Shown here piece by piece: positions 55,202 through 64,000 of a stretch of DNA of 64,000 nt (the stretch's first letter is position 1; each line of letters starts with the position of its first letter). A program made the position numbers and the translations under genes. Source of the stretch: Gyromitra esculenta (lineage: Eukaryota; Ascomycota; Pezizomycetes; Pezizales; Discinaceae). Below the pieces are notes generated by a model that searched no databases, was not told where the DNA came from, and saw only the letters and a list, made by a program, of their open reading frames with translations. The DNA lies in assembly GCA_038503075.1 (NCBI GenBank), contig JBCAML010000004.1, forward strand, positions 2,191,149 to 2,255,148, in the 5' to 3' direction.

Positions 55202-55954
55202 ATGCTGCTCTAGTACATAACTATTCATATCATAATTTAGATTTTAGATAAACGATAGAAGTAATTTTAGACATTAAATTAGATGCCAGTTCGGATTTTC
55301 GGCCTTTCGAGATGGGTTTGGGTTTACGTACACATATAGTAGGTAGTTGAAACATTATAGAAAGTATTTGAGAACGAGTGCTTCTTGCTTGCTCACCTTT
55401 GGATGAAAACCTCCTCCATACCCATGATCCCGCAATCGCGAGGAAGCTCGGCATAGCCTGAAAAATGCTAAGACAATAAAACTCCGGACACACTAGGGAA
55501 AGTTAGACCAACAGAGAATACATTTAGCCACATTAAGCTGTACTAGGAGACTTAATATTCCCAACAAAACATTTGGCTCACATCTCGAGTGACTTTTAAT
55601 GACCCAATCCTATTTCTTCCGAATGGTAAGCGCGAATTGATATATACGGGATAGAATTCAGAGGTAACCCATGTTGTTCCGTAAGACCAACGAAGCCTCT
55701 CTAGCATATCAAGGTTGTTTCTCGCACCATTTACCCACCTCTTAGGTGGACTCTAATTTTAATATTGTCTGACCCAGTTGCGTCCCTTCTAACTAAGATG
55801 GTTTGATATATCAAATCAAACAACTTAGTCTATCACTTACTTGTTTAAAACACGAACAAGAGACAGTAGCAGGTTCGAAAAATTAAATATAGTCAACACG
55901 TAGCCTCCATGCAGCTAGCACACCCAAGGTTATCTCACCAATATGAATATATTA

Positions 55955-56097
55955 CAGTACAATCGCCTTATAAGGGTAATATTTTAGGTCTTGGCAGGGG
56001 TTATTTTGTGTGTGCTAGGCCTTTTTTTATAAGGATTTCTGCTCTGTAAGGATATAGAACTGCCCTAATTTCATATCCCTATAGAGCGATTGTACCG
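55955..56097. mobile_element. pogo/Tigger-like MITE
   Basis: Left end CAGTACAATCGCCTTATAAG; right end is the inverse complement of CGGTACAATCGCTCTATAGG. Both are flanked by TA. The CAGTACAATC..CTATA terminus resembles those of pogo/Tigger-type Tc1-mariner elements. The 143 bases have no coding capacity and the interior also carries further TATAAGG-like phrases. Confidence 0.7.
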
Positions 56098-57228
56098 TAG
56101 TAGATTAACATATATATGTATGTAACAACAGGGCAGATTTAGAGAGATTACCTTAGAGCACTCCCCGTTTGTAATTTGAGAATGGGTTGGGAGAAATTAG
56201 CCGTTGTAGAAGGCAGTCCCTTGCTTGATTATAGTGCGTGGGCAGTTTATTCAGAACCCTTCGTTCTCTTAACAACACCGTCGCCGCGCGCCGCCACCAC
56301 TATTTGCCCACAATGCACCCACTCCCAATGTCTTCTCTCTCAGAAACAATCCCGACGTCTATCTTTACTACTACCACGGCTATAGGCCTCACAGAGCCCC
56401 AACCACTTGGGTATTTCAATGAAGCTTTGCGGATACTGGGACCAGGATCGGTTATTTGGATCTAAGAACTTCCGATCCAAGCGGACATGTATATAGCTCA
56501 GGAATGGTCTCTCTTAAAACCGTGCCTAAGAAATAGGTAGTGAGCAAATACAAAAAACCACTCTCCTCACCGATCTGTCTAACGTACAAACAGGATGCAG
56601 TGATATTCTTCCAAGCCCTCTTCAAAAGATCACCTCAGCCGAGCATCATCTCAGTAAACAGCATATCTCCCTCTTCAACACCGACGTCAGTGGGCCCTGT
56701 TTCTAGGAAGCTTTTCTCCACGGCTTTAGTGGAGGCATCTTTAACGTCATTTTCCCCTAGCCATCAATGGGTTACGGACTACTCAAACCCCCAAATATCC
56801 ATTTCTCCGTTGTTCCTCCTTCCTGGTACAGTGTCTTGGAATTCCTCCCGATAATCTTGGATATTACACCAGAGAGACTTACCATCGATGTCCGTCGCGG
56901 TCTGGCTTTGGAGATTGAGGGAATCGCTAATTCGTTGGCGGGTATTGAGGAACGGATATCCATAAATCTAGAACATCTTCAGCTGCTGTTCTTCGATGAG
57001 GTGGCAGGTGAGGTAATAGTCCTAGCTTGTAGGTGGATAGCTTAGGTCTGGAGGGGATTTAGGATGGCGGTTGATGTTGGTAAGTAAGCAAGATACTAGA
57101 AATCCTTCAGATCTAGGTTTTGATTAATTGAGGTATAAGGCGTTTGAGAATCTATAGTTTCCCTCCTTTTGTCTAGAATCTCCACAAATACTATGTTAAT
57201 TATAATTGAGGAGCATCTTTCTTATGTA

Positions 57229-57464
57229 CCGCATTAACTGGCGAAAACGAGAATGGAGCTAAGAGGTTGAAATAAGAAGTGGCAAAGCACCTAACTTGTA
57301 TTGGCAGTTTTTACCTTTGAATGAGCAAAGAGGGGCAAGAAAATTCCTTTTCTTGGTGTGGCGAGTGGCGAAAACATTGCTGTTGAACCCTTCTAAGTAA
57401 GATTTTCTTGCCACACTTTGTTTGAGCATTCTAGCTCCATTCTCGTTCTCGCCAGTTAATGCGG
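57229..57464. mobile_element. MITE-like element with ~33-base terminal inverted repeats
   Basis: The left end starts CCGCATTAACTGGCGAAAAC and continues GAGAATGGAGCTA. The right end is the inverse complement with one difference. TA flanks both ends. Similarity resumes inward around AGTGGCAA. The total is 236 bases, with no coding capacity. Confidence 0.8.
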
Positions 57465-58950
57465 TATATCTCGACATAAATGCCAACCAATAGCGCTTCT
57501 CTGTCCCAGGGCAACATTACAGAACTTGCGATTACTCGAGTGATATTGAATGATGTAAACAAAATCCTCACCCAAATACGATTAAAATGCACCCTAACCC
57601 CCACTGCTCCCAGCGCAGATAACGAGAAACATAGCGCACTTTATCAAGGGAAAGAGACCAGAAAGAACCTACTCCATCCTAGTTACCACTTCTACCCTCG
57701 TCATCGCCCACACTGATCCTACCAGTCCCACCTGTAAACCATCGGTTCGCTAGCAAGGATCTGGACCGATACCCCTTCTAGGCTTATACATAAGTTGAAT
57801 GCCTGTTTCATTTTTGTGGTATCCTAGTTAGGTGACTGTTGCAACGATCAATGGGCTCACCGTATTATAGCACTAAATTTTTCTCGGACTGAACGAAGAG
57901 GTTGAGATGAGCTGGTGAGTTCTGATTCTGGAGCGACGTACATAATCTCAAGAGTGGACTCCAGTCGTAAAATTTATCCATATATCCACAGCTATAGAAT
58001 ACTACCTAACCCTTAAAAAAATAGAACCCTGTACATCTCAGACCTATGACTAGGAAACAACCTATAGCTTCTAACCCCCCAAGGAAATAGCGTGTGAAAC
58101 CTCGATTCACAACCTCGATCTTGTTCCTAAGGGGATCTAGGAACGGGCACCAAATAGCATCTGATTACTGATTACCCCATTCCGAACCAGGCTAGGGTGT
58201 CACGTTGAGTCCCGCATTGTTCCGGTTAAGTGCATACAACTCCTGTGACACAAGCCAGTGAGTGATAGCCGGTGAAGTAGCCGATCCATAGCCTCAAACA
58301 GAACCACAGAGTATCATGAAACCCCTCCCTCAAATCCATGGCTGCCGGGGACATGTATACCTGGGTATCACTTCATCTTTTTAAAACACACTCCCCTTAC
58401 ACATCCTGTTCTTCCCCTGAGACGGCAATAACCCCCCGTTCTTCCCCGAAGATGCCTCGCCTTTGTCTGTTAGAGCCCCTTCACTTCCCCTTCCAGACAA
58501 ACAAAAGAGATTATTATTTACATCATTCTTACATGCCCGCTCTTCTTGCCAATCCATCCCTAAGAAACTTTACGCGACCCCAAACAGAAGAAAGGAAATA
58601 AGTAAGGAGCCCCAAACCGAAACCTACTTGGACAAAGGAAATTCGTATAAATCCGTTCCAGAATAAAAATAAGACCTCTAACCAGCGATGCGGCGCCCTG
58701 AAAAAGACTTGCCTCCATACACGTTCCCATAACCCCAGGAGAGGGGGCAGTGAACCAGACCATTCAAAAGGGTGTAGGAGGGTAGAGTAGAGACTATTTG
58801 TACGATGAGAAAAATTCCAGAAAAAACATATTCCTTTCTAGATAGCCAGATTTCCCCCCATTCGTTGATAATGTAAAAAAATTTGCCCACTCCAAACGCG
58901 ATAAAATATTTTTTTTTTGAAGGAATAAACGGAAAAGCAGCAAAGCCATT

Positions 58951-59888
58951 TCACGACTTGCTCGACGTCGCTACTGCCATTGGTGCTGTAGGTTCAGACT
59001 TTTCCTTGGAAGGTGGTTCCTCCCGGAATAGGCCGTGCTCCCTGATATAATTGATCACCACGCTTGGTAGTAGATAATGCACGCTCATCCCCCATCTCAA
59101 AAACTGCCTAATCCTCGTGCTCGAGATATCATTTGCAATCAGTTGTCTCACGATGTGAATATTGCCGACCCACTCCTTCCCAAGTTCCTCGCTCCACTCT
59201 CTCAGGGGTGCCAAAGCATCTGAAACGGAGCTCCCAGAACGCTCGATAACAAAGATACCATAAGTGCCAAGGATGTGGTCGAGGTCAGGCATAGACCAGA
59301 CGCCAGGCTGTGACATGGTTTGCAACAGATCTGAACCACCGAGAAGCATCACGGAGGCGGGTTTCTTGTTATCGGGTGTGAGGGGCGAGGTAGATATTCC
59401 ACCAAGAACAGTGTTAATTTCGTACTTGATGTGGTCGAGGACTACGGCTGTAGGTTTGTACTCGGCTTGGGTCGCCTCCCATGGATCAACCATTAACCAG
59501 TCTGAAGTCTGGTCACAAGCGAGCTCACACATGCGAACACTGGTGGAGTTAGTATTAATCATCCATTGAGCTGGGTCTGTGCATGGGGAAGTTAAGAAGC
59601 GGGGGAAACAAACCGATGTTCAGCGCTTGCAAGACCGGCTTTGTTGTACCAGTCACTCACGGGACTCATATAACCACCAACCACCTCATAAACATCGCTC
59701 ATGTTCTGTTTGACATGGTCGACAGCCATTTCGAACATGCGTAGATGCATGTGGGTAACAGGCGAGAAGGAGCCGCAAGCGACGACTACCAGCGGGGTTT
59801 TTGACGGGTCATTGAGAACTCTTTCAAGCCGATCAGCGGGGAAGCTGTAGGCTTGGCCACTGCCTTGGGTGTTCATTGCAGATGACAT
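58951..59888 (-). CDS. NMA1: nicotinamide/nicotinate mononucleotide adenylyltransferase
   Basis: Final enzyme common to NAD synthesis: NMN or NaMN plus ATP gives NAD or deamido-NAD plus pyrophosphate. Two exons, 59888-59614 and 59539-58951, about 287 residues, as in eukaryotic NMNATs. The nucleotidyltransferase motif GSFSPVTHMHLRMFE lies at about 39-53 (GxFxPxHxxH type). DWLMVDPWEA is the conserved substrate-site segment. The late motif NDISSTRIRQFL supplies the ISSTxxR ATP-binding residues. The intron has GTTTGT, a TACTAAC branch and CACCAG, joining AEHR to VRMCELAC. A Lys/Ser-rich tail follows. A second in-frame Met is at codon 5. Confidence 0.95.
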
Positions 59889-60577
59889 TTCTGATGTGTT
59901 ATAGTTGACGTATTGTCCAGGAAGAACTATTGACGAGGTTGGTGGTGGGAGACGCTAGGGCGGGATGAAAGCTAGAAGGCTTAAACTTTTATCCCGTCCT
60001 TTGAGTCAGCGGCTGCGGAGCAAAGAGAAATTTTTTATACGACCGAGTAGAAGAAAACACAACCGAGACAAACAAGAGCAGATGGAGAATGAGAGAAGGA
60101 GGGAGGAGAGGGAAGAAGAAAGGGACTGGCAGGAGTTAAAAAAGGACTCGCAAATGGCGCGGAGTAAACAGTAGTAGCGGCGTGTCGGTTTACTAAGTAC
60201 CTTTGTATGTATTTGTAGGGCTTCAGACAGATGTGGTACAGTACCGATAACGTGTATGTATAGAGTATTGCCAACTAACCGGGGGTTGATTTTAAGCAGC
60301 ATGCCCAGCGGCTGGCCTCCTTCTTAAGTCCGCCCGGCAATGCACGCTGGGATTCGGAAACACGTTCAGCAACAAGCGAGAACTGTGACCGACGCGTATA
60401 CTCTTCTGCCGACATTGGAGATCTCTACTGGTCGAGGCCTTTCTAGAAGGTGATCTATTTGGGAAACTTGAAAAAAGAGTTGTGATGGCATGTTCGGAGG
60501 CAACCTCACCCATAAGGGTATTCTATGATCCACCAGATGAATGAAGGCACGGATTGGTCCCTGGATCTTCATGTATC

Positions 60578-60850
60578 TACATGTATCACCGTCTCCAAGA
60601 CTCTCACTACCCGTATAAGCGTATGATACGATACTAAAGTAATACGCCGTCAAGCTGCGTTTGAAGATCGCATCGCATATCCAAGTAGATTCTCGCTTCA
60701 ATGTCGCTAGGGTACTCTACATCCGTAGTCTCATATCGTCCTATTCATCCTGTCCAATTCGGTTTTGTAACACTCGCAGTGAATCCCCTCATTTTACATG
60801 TACTCTAATCTCAAAGCCCCTCGATACGTACATGTAGATAAGTACATGTA
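60578..60850. promoter_or_regulatory. cluster of four TACATGTA octamers
   Basis: Copies at 60578, 60795, 60829 and 60843; the last two are 14 bases apart. The function is unknown. The same palindrome recurs through the window's intergenic DNA. Confidence 0.4.
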
Positions 60851-60926
60851 CCTAGTCGCATCAGCCTAAACTCAGCGATCCGCTCCTCTTTCTAGTAACA
60901 TTACATAAGACACATCTCCGATGTTT

Positions 60927-61064
60927 CCCCATCGCTGCCTTCAAGGAACGCCAAAACGGCAGTGCGCCATGGGGCGCAGAGGTGATCCCTGCATGCAGGA
61001 ACACCTTTCTTGGAAGTCATGCGCAGCTCTTCGTGCACTCAGGGCGTTTGCCCTGAGCCGCACG
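60927..61064. other. three consecutive GC-rich hairpins, possible structured RNA
   Basis: Hairpin 1 pairs CCCCAT-CG-CTGCC (60927-60939) with GGCAG-TGCGCC-ATGGGG (60958-60974). Hairpin 2 has AGGTG/CACCT outside an inner CCTGCATGCAGG (60980-61006). Hairpin 3 is CGTGC-ACTCAGGGC / GCCCTGAG-CCGCACG around GTTT (61032-61064). I do not recognise a known RNA family. Confidence 0.4.
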
Positions 61065-62163
61065 AGGGATGAGTGAGGATGGGATAGTCAGAGGAGGGAG
61101 GAGTCATGACTGTCCGTGAGCGTGGATTATACATTTTCTGGGCCCAGACAGTGACAGACACCATGGAATTGCAGGTGCGATTACATATTAACCAGAGTCA
61201 CATTCTCCCTCACGGACCCGGTTTTGAACTGGTCTGTTGGGTGAGTGGTTCGATCATTTCCGTGGTGGAGGCTTTCCATCGGTTTACACCAATGTGCTGG
61301 AAAAAGCAACGTCATGAAAAAAAAACTTGTTCGCAACACCGTGACTCCCCGACGAATGATACTCCAAGAGAGCAAATAATCTTGATATAAACTCAACGAT
61401 CATGATGAGTCCTTTGGGACGCAGCCGTACATATGTCAAGTATAACCATAATGATAAATAACTAGCTCAGTTTTTTCACCTATGTAGTATCCTGTCTACC
61501 AAAGAATTGCAACTCCACACAATACACAGTCCCGCCCGCAAAGTCTTGGCTCCCCTCCTCCATTGAGTGGTACGACTACAGACGGATTGAGATTGTAATT
61601 TTTGCAGGAATTAGTTGTATAAGGTTGTCGGATGTTATTTAACCTCAATATCTCCTCTCCTCTAGTTTACTGTTCCCCAGCTTGATCCCCAGCTATTTTG
61701 TTTACTGTCAAAAGATTAGTATCCCAGGAGGTCTAGAGAGAGATATTCCAGCTTAAACTTTACCTTTAACATTTGATAAAGACGGTGCAAATTGGTATAT
61801 GAAAGGTGCACTTCTTAGTGCATAACAAAGTCATATATCTAAGACACTCGAGACCGGAAGGTTCGTATTGCCAGAAAATGCAGGAAGAAACCAAGATGAC
61901 TACATGTATTCCATACACTCCAAGTACCCCGTACCAGATCTAGAACGGTGCACCATTTCCGCCCCCATTTATGGTACTACAGATAGATATCATCCCAACC
62001 TCAGGGTCACATGTCCTTATCATCCTCACATTCTCAATTGCAGACCATACGTACCATGATCGTTGTAAACAGAAATTCATGCGACATTTGAGACAAAGAA
62101 GCTAGCAAGCATGGTGCTTGTTGACCTGGACGCACATCCCCCGCAAATGCTGCATCTACTCTA

Positions 62164-62291
62164 CTTGTTAGCAGGCATACGAACCAGAAAACATGGGGGT
62201 GTGGCTCTGTATGCTACGGAATCCGTGCCTAATGCCGCAGCGTATAAAGCCACACACCCCATGTTTTCTGGTTCGTATGCCTGCTAGCAAG
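62164..62291. mobile_element. palindromic MITE-like element, copy 2
   Basis: 128 bases; the left arm starts CTTGTTAGCAGGCATACGAA and the right arm ends with its complement, GCTAGCAAG. Arms of about 45 bases match almost perfectly, and TA flanks both ends. The loop GCTACGGAATCCGTGCCTAA is shared with copy 1 at 18778-18907. No coding capacity. Confidence 0.85.
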
Positions 62292-63587
62292 TAGTACCCC
62301 TTTCTTAAGATGCAAACGGGGTCTTTGTGTTGGGTGCAGCGATACGTATTTAGAGGCGTATATACTTACAACATGCTGTGCGGACTCGGACTCGCGGATT
62401 GTTACACATTGCGACAAAACCCGATTGTTTGTTAGAATTTGTCTGAAATTTGAAGATGGAAGGCTTACGGATATCTTACTGTCTGCCGGCCAACTTTTGG
62501 AGTCTCTTTAGGACTCTTTTTTTCTATGTTGGTTAGGTAACTTGGATTCAGGCAATTTAGCAAACACCACATCCGCTATCCCGAAATGGAAATAGCCATG
62601 GGACCTTGCTCTCAGCCATACAATTCCTGGATAGACTAGGCAATGCGCAATTCCGGATGCTAGCGTGGGAGCTGCATTTGTGAAAACTAACCAGTTTAAA
62701 GTGAGAAAGCATCTATCATTAAGCTAAGCGGCCGTGAAGTTACTGTTTTTAGGCCCTAGACAAGATTGGTAGTCTCTGCAGGTATTGAGCCACAGTACCG
62801 GAAAGTGGAGTTTTTTGGTATCGTATTGTTAGAAAGCGTAAGAATAAGTCAGGATGACTACCGTATTACCTTTGAGAACTCTGTAGCACTACCAATTTAC
62901 TCCCGCATTCATGGGAATGATGTGCGAGTATACGTACCGTACCAATTTCTCCCCTTTCCGGTGCTGTAGGTGCGAAGGAGCTAGCTATGGCAAATCCTAA
63001 GCTTATTACACAACATGTAGTTTACAGAATTCCAACACATTTCCTTGCATGAAAAGAGTGGAGCCACCAGAGTCTAGTTGACAGAGTCGAACTTCCTAAG
63101 GGTGAATATTAGTCCGACTTCTAGGTGTTCCAGCATCGAGCTCGCAATTCAAGTTCCCGACGTATGTTGTGGAGAAGCGCTTAAATAAATTTAGCCTAGG
63201 GGTGTGAAGTATGTTGTGGTGATGAGCTTCAGCACGAGTGATGTATCATGAAGCCAATTTGCGTGCACGTGGTCATATTTGAAGAAAAAACGTGAAACTA
63301 TATGCAACTCAAATTGACTCAGCTGATCACAAAATATATTAGTAAAAGATCCAACTCCACCCAGCCTATCCAGAACCCGTAAACTTCACGGAGGAACATC
63401 CTTTTTTTTTCAACACAGAACCCCTGTCCATCCACAAAAACCCATAAAGTACCTCGTACATCCACTTGCTCCACCTACTTCATTCCAATAAACGATCCAT
63501 CCTCCACTCACGCAAAATCCTCTACTTTGATCTTTTCAGATACCTCCTAATAATCTCTAGAAGCATGATTTTAAATACGTGCGTGAA

Positions 63588-64000
63588 TCAGCTGCCTAGT
63601 GCTCTCAGCCAGGTATATGCGCTCCCCGTTCGCCGCGCCGAGTAGTATGAGGCCATCCGCCCTTTCCTGTCTTCAATAGAAACATCTGCACCTCCGTCTA
63701 GTAGTATCTCTATCATTGCCTGATGGTGGTTTCTAGAAGCGTAGTGCAGCGGAGTCCATCCGTCTACATCGGTAGCGTTGATGTCAAGCCCTTTTGTTAA
63801 GAGCAGTTTGGCAATAGGACTGTACCCAGACAACGCTGCGTAATGCAGCGGTGTCCGTTTAAATCCATCCTCAGTTTTCACATCAGCCCCGGCATCAATC
63901 AACACCTTTACCGCTTCCACTTGCCCTTTCAGGGCTGCGGATACGAGAGGAGTACGCCCAGAATCTGTACGGCATTCCATGCTCGCACCTTTTGCTACTA
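63588..64000 (-). CDS. ankyrin-repeat protein, C-terminal part (runs off the window)
   Basis: The C-terminal part of a larger protein; the frame is open to the window edge, so the start lies beyond 64000. About four ankyrin repeats are visible with the standard TPLHYAA and GADV turns (GRTPLVSAALKGQVEAVKVL, FKRTPLHYAALSGYSPIAKL, GWTPLHYASRNHHQAMIEIL). It ends after a degenerate repeat with RTGSAYTWLRALGS. Such repeats are protein-binding scaffolds. Partner domains, if any (NACHT, for example), are outside this window. Confidence 0.85.
   Translation of the reverse strand, partial: VAKGASMECRTDSGRTPLVSAALKGQVEAVKVLIDAGADVKTEDGFKRTPLHYAALSGYSPIAKLLLTKGLDINATDVDGWTPLHYASRNHHQAMIEILLDGGADVSIEDRKGRMASYYSARRTGSAYTWLRALGS

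Larger units (their letters stand above)
55202..58950. other. 3.7 kb gene-free region with two inverted-repeat elements
   Basis: This contains inverted-repeat elements at 55955-56097 and 57229-57464. Frames between 56238 and 57045 have some protein-like character but do not link into a credible gene. No other gene is seen. The right end is the 3' flank of the NMN adenylyltransferase gene. Confidence 0.5.
59889..63587. other. 3.7 kb gene-free region
   Basis: This holds the promoter of the NMN adenylyltransferase gene (a GA-rich stretch near 60075-60135), a cluster of four TACATGTA sites at 60578-60850, a run of three hairpins at 60927-61064, another TACATGTA at 61901, and the second copy of the palindromic element at 62164-62291. 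No credible protein gene. Confidence 0.55.

Noticed and set aside
56238..57045. Chain of short frames with some protein-like composition
   Set aside because: No splice pair joins them into a consistent gene and no motif is seen. At most a decayed gene.
57480..57716. 78-codon frame just outside the MITE at 57229-57464
   Set aside because: Short, no motif, and begins at the element boundary by chance; no upstream or downstream exon found.

Overview
The window looks like nuclear DNA of a filamentous ascomycete (Pezizomycotina). Genes are split by short introns of about 55 to 155 bases with GT..AG ends and CTAAC/CTAAT-type branch sites. The recognisable proteins are fungal: an Akr1-type palmitoyltransferase, a Pho80-like cyclin, an HsbA-type secreted protein, an F-box protein, and a PEPP-type aminopeptidase. 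About 15 protein genes and one tRNA gene are supported. They are separated by long, AT-rich, microsatellite-rich gene-free stretches, so gene density is low. No mitochondrial, bacterial or viral block is seen.

Layout: 1-2.5 kb gene-free with a diverged LTR-like repeat; 2.9-3.8 kb an orphan gene preceded by a tandem array of intron-like units; 4.5-7.1 kb akr1 (minus); 8.0-10.05 kb an LrgA/LrgB-like membrane protein (minus), divergent from a coiled-coil HAUS3/augmin-like gene (plus, 10.3-12.3 kb); 13.4-14.0 kb HsbA-like secreted protein (plus); 16.1-18.1 kb pepP aminopeptidase (minus); 20.3-21.1 kb fatty acid hydroxylase/sterol desaturase (minus); 24.5-25.7 kb Pho85-type cyclin (minus); an 8.2 kb gene desert; 33.95-35.97 kb F-box protein (minus); 36.6-37.7 kb kinase-like protein (minus); 38.5-39.65 kb short-chain dehydrogenase (minus); 40.1 kb tRNA-Glu (minus); 40.5-41.9 kb ACOT9-like acyl-CoA thioesterase (plus); 43.9-46.15 kb SNF5-family remodelling subunit (minus); 47.7-49.3 kb CAX-type cation/proton exchanger (minus); 52.4-53.05 kb a small paralogue of the SNF5 C-terminal region (plus); 54.4-55.2 kb orphan gene; 58.95-59.9 kb NMN adenylyltransferase (minus); 63.6 kb to the window edge an ankyrin-repeat protein (minus, partial).

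Most genes are independent housekeeping or chromatin functions. They do not form a metabolic cluster. The unusual content lies between genes: several families of short inverted-repeat elements flanked by TA (one present twice, 43 kb apart), two inverted LTR-like relics, a tandem array of intron-like units in a 5' leader, a free-standing copy of the SNF5 C-terminal Cys/His domain, a run of three strong hairpins near 61 kb, and a palindromic octamer, TACATGTA, found about twenty times by eye and almost always outside coding sequence. Exon boundaries were derived by hand from splice consensus, reading phase and remembered family conservation. No search or RNA evidence was available.
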